Assembly (NCBI GenBank): GCA_041655255.1
Contig: JBBAFS010000007.1
Coordinates: 1 to 39,470, forward strand
From: JBBAFS01 sp041655255
Lineage (GTDB): Bacteria > Spirochaetota > Spirochaetia > Sphaerochaetales > Sphaerochaetaceae
Direction of reading: 5' to 3'
DNA length: 39,470 bases
Below the pieces are notes generated by a model. It searched no databases, had not been told where the DNA came from, and saw nothing but the letters and a program-made list of their open reading frames with translations. Positions within the stretch are counted from its first letter, which is position 1, and every line of letters begins with the position of its first letter. The position numbers and the translations under genes were made by a program. Positions 20,659-30,000 of the stretch are shown one piece after another.

Positions 20659-23148
20659 CTATCTCTTTTTATAGTGTTTCTCAAGTAGGCTAAAGATATG
20701 TTGTTGATCAACTGGTTTACTAAAGACAAAGCCTTGGTACATATCACAATTCATTGTTTGAAGAAGTTCTCGTTGCTCGTGGTGTTCAACTCCTTCAACA
20801 ATAACTTGGTGTCCAAGTTTGTGGGCCATCGAAATGATATCTGAAATAAGGGCTTTCTCCGACCCTTGGGTTATCAGTTTATCGACAAATATTTTATCAA
20901 TTTTAAGAAAATCGACACTCAATTCACTCTCTCTGGCAAACGAGGAATACCCGATTCCAAAATCATCAATAGCAATGTTAAACCCAAAGTCTTGTAACTC
21001 TTGAAGCGACTGATTTAATTGCATATAAGTTGAATTGACCCCAGTTTCTGTAATCTCTAAAGTGAAATGTGATGCCTTAGCTCCATGTTGAGTAAATACC
21101 TTTTTGATGTTCGGGACAAATTCTTCTTTGAGGAGCTGGTACGGGGAGATATTAATAGAGATGCCTACATCTGTATAACCATGCTTTCTTATATTCTTAT
21201 AACACTCAATAGCTTGTTCAATAATCAGATTTCCTAAAGGGGTAATTAATTCATATTTCTCTGCAATAGGGATGAACAAGAGCGGACTTACTGCTCCGTA
21301 TGTATGGCTTGTAAAACGGGCTAACGCTTCAAAGCCCACAATAGTGTTACTTCTTATATCAACAATGGGTTGGTAGTTAAGATATATTCGATCGGTATCT
21401 ACTCCCGATAACACTTGATCTAGCTCAAAGAGAATCGTGGATTCTTTGTTGATATTGTCACTCATTGTTTTGTCATAAAATGTTATTGAAGAAGTTCTAC
21501 TATGAACATTAATGGCATTCTCACTTGCAACAAGAGCATACTTAAGACCATCTTTATAATCAGAAGGAGTACTCCAATCAAGCTCAAAGATTCCTATCCC
21601 CCAACTAATTCGTTCTAAGGAGAGAAGCTTATTTACCTGCTCTTTAACTTGTAACGCAAGGTGTGTAAGTGATGATTTTTCTTTGTATGAAGTGACATAG
21701 ATAATAAAGCGGTTATCAAATACTCCGTAGACCTCAATGGAATGATTAACAAAGGTTGCTAAGGTTGTGGCAACTCGTTTAATGATTTCTTGGACGTAAT
21801 TATGGCCAAAACGTAAACTCATCATATAAAGAGGGGTGAAGTTAATCGATAACAGAGCTCGCTTCCCTTTAAGAAGTTTTTTTGAATCGGACTCTAATCT
21901 CTCTTCTAAAGCTTGGCGATTTGGAAGTCCTGTAAGGTGATTGTGTCTATGTTGATGGGCTAACTGAAGTTCTACCCGTTTCTCCTTATCGATATCGAGG
22001 ACAAAACCTTCCAAAACGTCTTCATCAGCACCAACTCTTTTGGTCATCTTAGCAAGTTCCAACACCCACTTTCGTTTTTGATCAGCTGTAATGATTTCAT
22101 ACTCTATGCGGACTTGATCTTGAGTAAGCAACTGCTTCTGAATAGTAGCAACGATAATATCTCTATATTCAGGGGCAACAATTTCATAATAATCTGTAGA
22201 AGGAGACTGAAGTAATTGCTCTGGTCTATACCCTGTCAGTTCATAACAACCATCAGAGATATACTCCAACGTAAGATAATCATCATTTTTACTCCGATAC
22301 ACCATCCCGGGGATATTACTTAATAAGGTTCGTTGACTCTGTTCGGTTTCAAAAAGCTCTTGTTCTAATTTCTTTCTTTTAGAGATGTCCTGCAATAAAA
22401 ACAAATAATTATTCTCGAAGAGCGTCCCTATATGTATTCGTGCTGCGTTAACCATTGCCCAAAAGGGGGTACCATCTTTGCGTTTAAGCTTTTTTTCAAG
22501 AGAGTAGTGATCAATTTCTTTAGTTATCAGTGCGTGATGCAAAGGAAACTCATCATGAGGCTGTTCAGCATATGTGAAATCGGAAAGAACTTTATGTTGT
22601 ATTTCCTCACTGGTGTAACCAAAAAGTTTTTGAAAAGCAGAGTTGCTTAACACTTTTCGTGTAACATCCCCATCCTCATCTTGTTTGGAAAAGATTAATA
22701 CTGCTCCCATGGGGGATTGTTCAAAAAGGGTATGTAAGACAGTCTCCGTATCAAGGATTTCAGCTTCAAGCTCTTGAGCTCTCAATAAATCACTATGAAG
22801 AGCCAACACTTTAGAAATTGAAGCGTGAGTTAATGGCCTACGTAAAAAGTCATCCGCTCCAAGGGTAAAGGCGATTTCCTCTTTTTTTATGTGCTGCTCT
22901 CTTGAAAGAACGATGATGCGACTATAGCGACTGTGCTCACTACTTTTCACCTGTGTAATAAACAACTTCCATTGCTCTTCATCATCATCGAGATCTAGTA
23001 ATATTACGTGTGGAAGTGCGCGCTTATTGAACATCTCAATAGCTTGGCTTATTCGATCAACAGAAGTAACATGTCGTAACGTCATCGCTTTTGTGATAGT
23101 TTCGGTATCACCCTTATTCGAGGAAATAATAAGTAGATCGCTTTTCAT
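20659..23148 (-). CDS. REC-PAS-PAS-GGDEF(degenerate)-EAL c-di-GMP phosphodiesterase
   Basis: An 829-residue protein. It has a receiver-like domain (about 1-125) with an acidic patch and phospho-acceptor Asp in VILLDLDDD but RRP in place of the usual KP lysine. Two PAS domains follow (about 135-260 and 275-395; QSPMGAVLIF, DISKRKKLE, YISDGCYELTGY). The GGDEF domain (about 405-560) has YGVFDNRF where RxGGDEF should be, so it is not a cyclase. The EAL domain (about 575-825) has FEALARF, SINISPYQL, EITETG, IDDFGIGYSS, FLKIDKIFV and VEGVEHHEQ, all consistent with activity. Predicted to degrade c-di-GMP in the cytoplasm in response to bound ligands or redox state. It follows the PLD gene on the same strand after 159 bases, probably as a separate unit. 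Confidence 0.9.
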   Translation of the reverse strand: MKSDLLIISSNKGDTETITKAMTLRHVTSVDRISQAIEMFNKRALPHVILLDLDDDEEQWKLFITQVKSSEHSRYSRIIVLSREQHIKKEEIAFTLGADDFLRRPLTHASISKVLALHSDLLRAQELEAEILDTETVLHTLFEQSPMGAVLIFSKQDEDGDVTRKVLSNSAFQKLFGYTSEEIQHKVLSDFTYAEQPHDEFPLHHALITKEIDHYSLEKKLKRKDGTPFWAMVNAARIHIGTLFENNYLFLLQDISKRKKLEQELFETEQSQRTLLSNIPGMVYRSKNDDYLTLEYISDGCYELTGYRPEQLLQSPSTDYYEIVAPEYRDIIVATIQKQLLTQDQVRIEYEIITADQKRKWVLELAKMTKRVGADEDVLEGFVLDIDKEKRVELQLAHQHRHNHLTGLPNRQALEERLESDSKKLLKGKRALLSINFTPLYMMSLRFGHNYVQEIIKRVATTLATFVNHSIEVYGVFDNRFIIYVTSYKEKSSLTHLALQVKEQVNKLLSLERISWGIGIFELDWSTPSDYKDGLKYALVASENAINVHSRTSSITFYDKTMSDNINKESTILFELDQVLSGVDTDRIYLNYQPIVDIRSNTIVGFEALARFTSHTYGAVSPLLFIPIAEKYELITPLGNLIIEQAIECYKNIRKHGYTDVGISINISPYQLLKEEFVPNIKKVFTQHGAKASHFTLEITETGVNSTYMQLNQSLQELQDFGFNIAIDDFGIGYSSFARESELSVDFLKIDKIFVDKLITQGSEKALISDIISMAHKLGHQVIVEGVEHHEQRELLQTMNCDMYQGFVFSKPVDQQHIFSLLEKHYKKR

Positions 23149-23307
23149 ATATGTTCTCTCCCATAGCTACTTCACAATCGATCTCATATATATCAACCCA
23201 ACTACTTACTATCGTAATGGATAAGCTACGACTCTCTCAACTCTTATTTTTACATCACTAACGATAGGGTAATAAGACTCCTAATCTTCATTTCTTTCTA
23301 TTCATGG

Positions 23308-24687
23308 TTATAAAAAATGATTAAATGGATAAAGAAGAAGTTGAATTATTCGTAATAGTACCCTCTTTGTCCAAGAGATGGTGTTCTTTTCAAAGTCGTA
23401 GTGATAGCTGTTATAAGTAAGGTTATTCATATGGGTTATTAACTCTTTGGCAATAGGAACACTATCAATAACGACCATGCTTTCAGTGCTTAAAAAGGAG
23501 CTTCGTGCATCGAGGTTAAAAGAACCAACCACGCTTAAACGCTTATCAAATAGATATGTTTTAGCATGAATTGAACCAGGGCCTTGATACTCACTTAACG
23601 AGGCAGAGTTCTTAGAAATCTTATTTCGATATTTCATATATCCACTTAAAGCAAAGGGGTTGGGACTTGTTCGGGCAGAGTTAGTGATATAATGAAGATT
23701 CGGTGAACCTTGGAGATCTGAGAAATACGAAAGCATTCGCTTTGTAGGGATGATATAAGGACTTTGAAGGTAGATCGACTCATCAGACTGAGAAGCTATT
23801 GCATCTAGTTCCATGAGAATGTGTGGCTCTTTATTGAACCGTGCAATCGGATTTGTAATGAGTGTGATGTTGTTTGTGGGAAGGGCATACTCTTCCCAAT
23901 CAATAGGATCTTTAAAGCGTTGTGGAAACTCTTCTTTTGTCTTGTGTAGTTGTGCCACTAATCTTTGTTGAGCCTCTATTCCCTTATGGTGTGACAATCT
24001 TGATTTCTTTATGTGTGAGTACGGGTGGTTCCAAAGTAACTCATAATAAGAGTGAAATTGAGATAAGACACTTTGAGGGTACTTGGAAGAATCACTGTTG
24101 AGAATAAAAACATCTCGATCTTCTACTACCGGTTTATCATAATGCTCTAAGTAGTACTTATCCCCAATATTTCTCCCTCCAATAAGGACATACACATCAT
24201 CAACAATGAGAAATTTATCATGTAGACGATTTTGAAGTGTCCAAGGTTTTAACAGATTAAGAGGTTCATACAACTTTATTTCAATATTTGGATGAGAAAT
24301 CAGAGCCTCGTATGTCGATAGCTGAAGCCCCTTTAAGTTATGAAACATCCCATCAAAGAGGAGGCGTACCTTTACACCTCTTTGGGCAGCTTCAAACACA
24401 GTAGCATAAAATGTGTCACTCACTACCCCATTATGGACAGCGTAGTATGCAAGATCGATGCTCTTTTGAGCTCCTTCAATAAGATTAATTCGTGTGACAG
24501 CTGATAAGATTCGATCTTCAATAATGAGGGCTTTATCGACTCCAATACTCTCAGAGTAAAAGCGTGATGGGCGATGATCACTACGATACGAACTCTCTTG
24601 AGGGCGATGGATGTAAAAAACTCCTACTGCACCAATAAGAACATAGAGAATACTGAGAACTAACAATAAGATGAACACCTTCTTCAT
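23308..24687 (-). CDS. phospholipase D / cardiolipin synthase-like protein (two HKD motifs)
   Basis: A 459-residue protein with an N-terminal membrane helix (VFILLLVLSILYVLIGAVGV) and two phospholipase D catalytic motifs, RLHDKFLIVDDVYVLIGGRN (about 170-190) and SIHAKTYLFDKRLSVVGSFN (about 375-395); a basic hydrophobic tail may touch the membrane. The size and layout resemble the ClsC/YmdC branch of bacterial cardiolipin synthases. Family knowledge: transfer of a phosphatidyl group between two lipids. It lies 85 bases after folK on the same strand and may be read from the purine/folate array, but shows no metabolic link to it. Confidence 0.88.
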   Translation of the reverse strand: MKKVFILLLVLSILYVLIGAVGVFYIHRPQESSYRSDHRPSRFYSESIGVDKALIIEDRILSAVTRINLIEGAQKSIDLAYYAVHNGVVSDTFYATVFEAAQRGVKVRLLFDGMFHNLKGLQLSTYEALISHPNIEIKLYEPLNLLKPWTLQNRLHDKFLIVDDVYVLIGGRNIGDKYYLEHYDKPVVEDRDVFILNSDSSKYPQSVLSQFHSYYELLWNHPYSHIKKSRLSHHKGIEAQQRLVAQLHKTKEEFPQRFKDPIDWEEYALPTNNITLITNPIARFNKEPHILMELDAIASQSDESIYLQSPYIIPTKRMLSYFSDLQGSPNLHYITNSARTSPNPFALSGYMKYRNKISKNSASLSEYQGPGSIHAKTYLFDKRLSVVGSFNLDARSSFLSTESMVVIDSVPIAKELITHMNNLTYNSYHYDFEKNTISWTKRVLLRIIQLLLYPFNHFL

Positions 24688-24772
24688 AAAAGAGAACTGT
24701 TTGAGAATTCTACCCTCCTGTGATGTACATCTTTTATTGTAATGGATGAAAGAGTTCTTCTAAAGTGCCTGT

Positions 24773-25255
24773 TTAACATATCCAAAAAGGGAGAAGTAAG
24801 AGATCCTCTCTTTGTTCTATGATGGTGCTCTTCATCAGCTTTTTAGCAACCTCTTTCAGAGATTGATTAAAAGGCGATACAAAGTGAGGGATTACTTCAC
24901 TAGTAGGAACTGCAAGATGGGCATAGGTAAACAGCTTTTGATCAATGAGTTTTTTATCCCAGATGATGATGTCGATATCAATCGTACGAGGAGCATTTTT
25001 ATCTTCAGTTCGCACCCGTTTTAGTTGTTGTTCTATTGGATGTAAAATCTCATCTACCAACGTGCTTTGATCAAGGTGAGTTGCAACCAACAGTGCCACA
25101 TTTAAAAATGGGGGACCGTCAGATCCTACAGCATCTGATTGCCATACTGAAGAGACTTTTATAAGAGTAACTCTCTTTTTAAGAAGATCATACGCCTCTT
25201 TGATGTACTTCACTGGTTCAATGTTTGAGCCAAGAAGTAGTACTACTTCATGCAT
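24773..25255 (-). CDS. folK: 2-amino-4-hydroxy-6-hydroxymethyldihydropteridine pyrophosphokinase
   Basis: 160 residues with the HPPK signature: VVLLLGSNIEP at the N-terminus, SSVWQSDAVG, FLNVALLVAT, and R-x-E-D-K-N-A-P-R-T-I-D-I-D-I near 86-101, which supplies the ATP/Mg-binding aspartates. It transfers pyrophosphate from ATP to 6-hydroxymethyl-dihydropterin in folate synthesis. Starts 2 bases after the folB stop. The next step, folP, is not in the window. Confidence 0.93.
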   Translation of the reverse strand: MHEVVLLLGSNIEPVKYIKEAYDLLKKRVTLIKVSSVWQSDAVGSDGPPFLNVALLVATHLDQSTLVDEILHPIEQQLKRVRTEDKNAPRTIDIDIIIWDKKLIDQKLFTYAHLAVPTSEVIPHFVSPFNQSLKEVAKKLMKSTIIEQREDLLLLPFWIC

Positions 25256-25257
25256 AA

Positions 25258-25617
25258 TTACACCTCATGAAGTGAGCGTTCAATTTCTATCCCCACTGAA
25301 TCGGAAAATCTGACAGCTCCAGGTTTTTCAACTCTTACTCTCACTTTTTCCACTAACGGATCTTGCAAGCAGATAGTAGCAAAGTCATGAGCTAATGCTT
25401 CAAGGGTGTAACGCTCGGAGTGCTCGGCATAACTGAGGACTTTTTTGGCAATAGTGCGGTAATTCACACTCTCGTTTAAATCATCAGTTGCTCCCGCTTG
25501 GGAAGTATCGGCATACATGGTGATATTAATCACAATCTCTTGACGCTTCTCTCTTTCCCAATCATTGATTCCAATAATTGAACGAGCTCGTAAATTCGTT
25601 ATAAAAATAGCATCCAT
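25258..25617 (-). CDS. folB: dihydroneopterin aldolase
   Basis: 119 residues, the normal length for FolB. The substrate-binding GINDWEREKRQ near 16-26 (Glu21) and the catalytic Lys in VRVEKPGAVRFSDSVG are present, together with LEALAHDFA. It cleaves dihydroneopterin to 6-hydroxymethyl-dihydropterin and glycolaldehyde, the FolK substrate. 9 bases separate it from the reductase upstream; it is coupled to folK downstream. Confidence 0.93.
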   Translation of the reverse strand: MDAIFITNLRARSIIGINDWEREKRQEIVINITMYADTSQAGATDDLNESVNYRTIAKKVLSYAEHSERYTLEALAHDFATICLQDPLVEKVRVRVEKPGAVRFSDSVGIEIERSLHEV

Positions 25618-25626
25618 ACCAAACTC

Positions 25627-26346
25627 CTACAATAGATGTCTTCCTCCATCGATATGAATCACCTCTCCTGTTGTGTAGGTGGCACACGTAAGTAAAAAAG
25701 AGAGTACTTGCGTCACTTCATCCACTTCTCCCCATCTTTGCAAAGGGACATCTTCTAACAAAGAAGAATCGTGTGAACGATCTTTTGGAGATAAAATAGC
25801 TCCAAGAGCGAGTGCATTTACGGTGATACGGGGAGCTAGTGCAGAGGCGAGGTTTTTTGTTAATGAGACCAAAGCTGCCTTACTTACCGTATAAGCGAGG
25901 TGGGAAGGGTCGACTCTTAAGGAGCGCCAATCGACAATATTAACAATCTTTCCACTCTCATGTGCTTTAAGCGAATGGGCAAAAGCTTGTGAAAGGAGAA
26001 ACGGAGCTGTCACATTGACCATCTGGGTGGCACTCCAACTCTCATATGTAGTACTTTGTTCATCTTCTTTGTGAAACAGTGAAGCACTATTAATTAACCC
26101 ATAAAGCGATCCCTGTGCATGAATAGTTGGAATGATCTCTTTAATGGCAGATTCATCGAGTAAGTCGGCTTGAATGAGAAGAACATCTCGCCCTAAAGAA
26201 CGAATCTCATCAGCTGTTTGCTCAGCCTCTGTCTTACTCTTTCCATAATGAAGAGCAATATCATACCCAAGTGCTGCTGTACTGAGGGCAAAAGATCTCC
26301 CCAATCGCTTTGCAGCACCGGTAATAAGAACAAATGATTTAGCCAT
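25627..26346 (-). CDS. folM: FolM-like short-chain dehydrogenase (pteridine reductase type)
   Basis: 239 residues from ATG at 26346 (an ATG 15 bases upstream is less likely). Rossmann signature TGAAKRLG near 9-16, the variant typical of pteridine reductase/FolM rather than TGxxxGIG; NSASLF; catalytic Tyr-Lys in YTVSKAALV; and the C-terminal TGEVIHIDGGRHL. It overlaps folE by 8 bases and precedes folB, so a pterin substrate (dihydromonapterin or dihydrofolate) is well supported by context. It may supply dihydrofolate reductase activity if folA is absent from the genome. Confidence 0.85.
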   Translation of the reverse strand: MAKSFVLITGAAKRLGRSFALSTAALGYDIALHYGKSKTEAEQTADEIRSLGRDVLLIQADLLDESAIKEIIPTIHAQGSLYGLINSASLFHKEDEQSTTYESWSATQMVNVTAPFLLSQAFAHSLKAHESGKIVNIVDWRSLRVDPSHLAYTVSKAALVSLTKNLASALAPRITVNALALGAILSPKDRSHDSSLLEDVPLQRWGEVDEVTQVLSFLLTCATYTTGEVIHIDGGRHLL

Positions 26347-26995
26347 GACGTTGTAACCCACTTAAGGTAAAAAATTCAGTTCGTAAGGCAGGATCACTAC
26401 GATAACTTCCTCGCCATACGGTGGTGCGAGTGATTGCTTGATCCTCTTTTACCCCTCTCATCTCCATACACATGTGTCGTGCTTCTATGTAAACTGCAAT
26501 CCCTTCAGGGGCGACCATTGTTTCAAGCATATCGGCAATGTCTTGTCCTATTCTCTCTTGAACGGCAAAGCGTTTAGAGAAAAGACGCACTAATCGAGTG
26601 AGTTTTGAAATACCAATGATGGTATCTTTTGCAATATACCCCACGTAGATGTTGCCATAAAAAGGGAGAACGTGGTGTTCACACAGAGCATGAAAAGGGA
26701 TTGGCCCTTGAATAATTTGACTGAGAGTACATCCTGAGGCATCACGACACTCCGAATCGAAGCTTGTGCTTATATTGGAATCACCATCATACCCCTCAGT
26801 TGCCTCATACAGTGCTTGGATAAATCTTTTTGGAGTTTGAATTGTCGATTCAGTGTTCGTATCCATCCCAAATGCTTCAAAGATCTCTTTCATATACGAC
26901 TCAAAAGTTTCAACTTGCTGTGGTGAAATATCTCGTTGTTTGAGCCTCATGGCAGAATCTATATATTGTTGCTCATGATTATTTGCTTGTTTCAT
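26339..26995 (-). CDS. folE: GTP cyclohydrolase I
   Basis: 218 residues from ATG at 26995, which follows AAAGGATGG; an in-frame ATG at 27046 lacks such a site. Zinc ligands lie in CEHHVLPFYG (C105, H108) and HMCMEMRG (C176). KLTRLVRLFSKRFAVQERIG is the long conserved helix, and RTTVWRG is near the end. It converts GTP to dihydroneopterin triphosphate, the first step to folate. 104 bases after purL on the same strand; probably read through from the purine genes, which make its substrate precursor. Confidence 0.94.
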   Translation of the reverse strand: MKQANNHEQQYIDSAMRLKQRDISPQQVETFESYMKEIFEAFGMDTNTESTIQTPKRFIQALYEATEGYDGDSNISTSFDSECRDASGCTLSQIIQGPIPFHALCEHHVLPFYGNIYVGYIAKDTIIGISKLTRLVRLFSKRFAVQERIGQDIADMLETMVAPEGIAVYIEARHMCMEMRGVKEDQAITRTTVWRGSYRSDPALRTEFFTLSGLQRHG

Positions 26996-27099
26996 ATACC
27001 ATCCTTTGTAAGTACACCCTACCAACTCATTCATACATGAGTACATAATGATACATATAAACTAAGCCCCACTTCTCCTATCGTCAACACAATTGAGCT

Positions 27100-30000
27100 T
27101 TATGAGAAGTAACGAGTTGCCCCTTCAAACAACCTGATATCTTGTTTCACTTCACTATTGAGATAGAGTTCTCGAGTAATTCGATCACTGTGCCCCATCC
27201 GTCCAAAGACAGCTCCACTTTCAGAGCTCAACGCTTCAATTCCATATAAGGACGAGGCGATATTATCTGTTATCGCTTCATTGTTATGATCGACATACTG
27301 AGATGCTATTTGTCCCTTTTTTATAAACATTTCAAGAGTGCTTAAAGAAGCTTGCACTCGTCCACCACTACTACTAAATGGGAGTAAGAGCGTCTCTCCT
27401 ACTTCAAAATTGCTCATCCACGGAGAGAGAGTAGAACTGACTCTGGTTCGTACTATGTCACTGATATGGATTTTTTGAGCATTGTAATCTAAGAAAGGAG
27501 ATGTATCTTCTAACAAAGAGATCTTATTTGAAGTAAACAAACCAAGATTCATTAAGGCATGAAACCCATCTCCAATGCCTCCAATTAAACCATCTCGCTT
27601 CTCTAATAATGATTCAAGTTCACCAGAGAGTAAGGGGTGGCGTAACACATGGGCTATATATTTACCTGAGCCATCTGGTTCATCAGCAGCAGAGAGGCCA
27701 CTACTGAGAAAAAGGATCTCGGATGATGAAAGTAGTTCTTTAAACTTATGAATACTTTGTTCAAATGCTGTTGAATTGAGGCTCTTAATCACTACTAGAT
27801 GTACTTCACAACCAACTTGTTTCCACACCTCTTCTGCTTCATACTCTCCACTTGTACCATAAAACAGAGGAAGAACAACCCGAGGTTTTACTGATGGATA
27901 ACGAGAACGAGTCTTTGTAGGTGCTTTATAACTAAGAGTTTCAATGCTCTTTGTAGATTCTTTTGTAACGCTTTGATTATATACCTCATCTAACGAAGAG
28001 GTTAATAAGTGGTATGTATCATCAATAGAGATTGAGCCAAAGGGAAAGTGCAGTTGTGTATCTGCTGTAGTGGTTCCTATCTTCACTCCATCAATCATGG
28101 CTCCTGAAGCGGCCTCTACAATAAATGAGCCATAGCGGGGGCGTGCCACATCGATATCGCTGGTGATACTACAACCAATAGCATTGCCTAAGCTCATCTT
28201 AGAGAGTGCTTCGGCAATACCACCGGAGCCAATGGCCCAACTACTGAGAACTTTTCTCTCTTTGATTAACGATGCAACATAGGTAAATAACGAAGGGAGG
28301 TCCTCTTCTTTGGCCTCTAAAAGATAAAGCTGAGAGCCACTGCGTTTAAATTCATTACTGATGATATCTTTTTTATGTGCTGTAGCGATGGCAAAACTCA
28401 CCAACGTGGGGGGAACATCGATCTCTTCAAAGGTTCCACTCATCGAGTCTTTTCCACCAATAGCCCCTTTTTGAAACAGTTTTTGAGCTTTATATGCACC
28501 AAGAAGTGCACTGGTGACGACTCCCCATTTCTTCGGGTCTTTACCAACACGGCCAAAATACTCTTGGAAGCTTAAAAAAGTGTTATTCCAATCTCCCCCA
28601 GAGGCAACGACCTTTGCTAATGAGTGGGTAACAGCTAAAAATGCCCCTTCAAAGGGATTTTGCTCCATGATAAAAGGGTCATACCCCCACGAAGAGAGTG
28701 TTGCAGTGTGGGTGTGTTCTTTATCTAACACCATCAAAGCTGCCATCACTTGAGAAGGAGTTCTTAGTGTCTCTCCTCCATATGGTAATAACAAAGTCCC
28801 TCCTCCTGCAGTTGCATCAAACTGCCGAGCTAAACTCTCTTTGGTGTTCATATTCAGATCACCTAGCAAATTTTGTAACGATGCAAGATCGGTAACTTCA
28901 AAGCGCCCTTTTGCCCGAGGAAGCATAGGGATTTCGACACTTGTTTTTTTAGGTGCTCCATTACTATCTAAAAAGGAGCGATCAAGGTCGACGATTGTTT
29001 GACCTTGATACTTCATCACAAGCTTTGGTTCATCTGTGACAGTTGCAACTACAGTCGCTTCAAGATCTTCGGCATACGCATAAGCAATAAAAGTCTCTAC
29101 ATCCTCTTTGGCAACAACCATCGCCATCCTCTCTTGACTCTCACTGATGGCAATCTCTGTTCCATCAAGACCATCATATTTAAGAGGTACAGCATCTAAG
29201 TCGATTCTCAATCCATCGGCTAATTCACCAATAGCAACACTCACTCCCCCAGCTCCAAAGTCGTTACACCTTTTAATAAGTTGAGCAGCCTCTTTTTTTC
29301 GTAAAAGTCGCTGAATCTTTCGTTCCAGTGGAGCATTTCCTTTTTGGACCTCTGCTGAAGAGGTCTCTAAAGAGGTCTCATCGTGCCCTTTAGAAGAACC
29401 GGTTGCACCTCCCAGGCCATCACGTCCTGTTTTCCCTCCCACTAAGATTACGGCATCAGAGGGTGATGGTGTAAGACGAATAACGTGTTCTTCTTTTGTT
29501 GAGGCGACAACAAACCCTAGTTCCATATGTTTAGCCACGAAATTAGGGTGGTAGATTTCTTCAACTAAACCGGTAGGGACTCCTATTTGATTCCCGTACG
29601 AACTATTTCCCAATGCAGATTTAAGGGCAATCACACGTTGAGGGAGTTTTCCCTCCATAGTGTCAGAAAATGCTTCTCGAGGATCCCCACTACCGCTGAT
29701 TCTCATAGCTTGGTAAACATATGCACGAGAAGAGAGTGGGTCACGAATAGCTCCTCCTACACAGGTAGCAGCACCCCCATGAGGCTCTACCTCAGTTGGA
29801 TGGTTATGAGTCTCATTCTTAAATAACAGTAGTGAGGGAACTGGGCCACGATCTGTATCGGCGACAACTCGTACTGAACAGGCATTAATCTCTTCACTGA
29901 TTTCTTGTTGATCTAACAGACCTTGCATCCGTAACTCTTTTGCTGCAATGGTTGCCATATCCATCAAAGAGACAGCTTTGGTTCTTTGAAGTGTTCTTCG

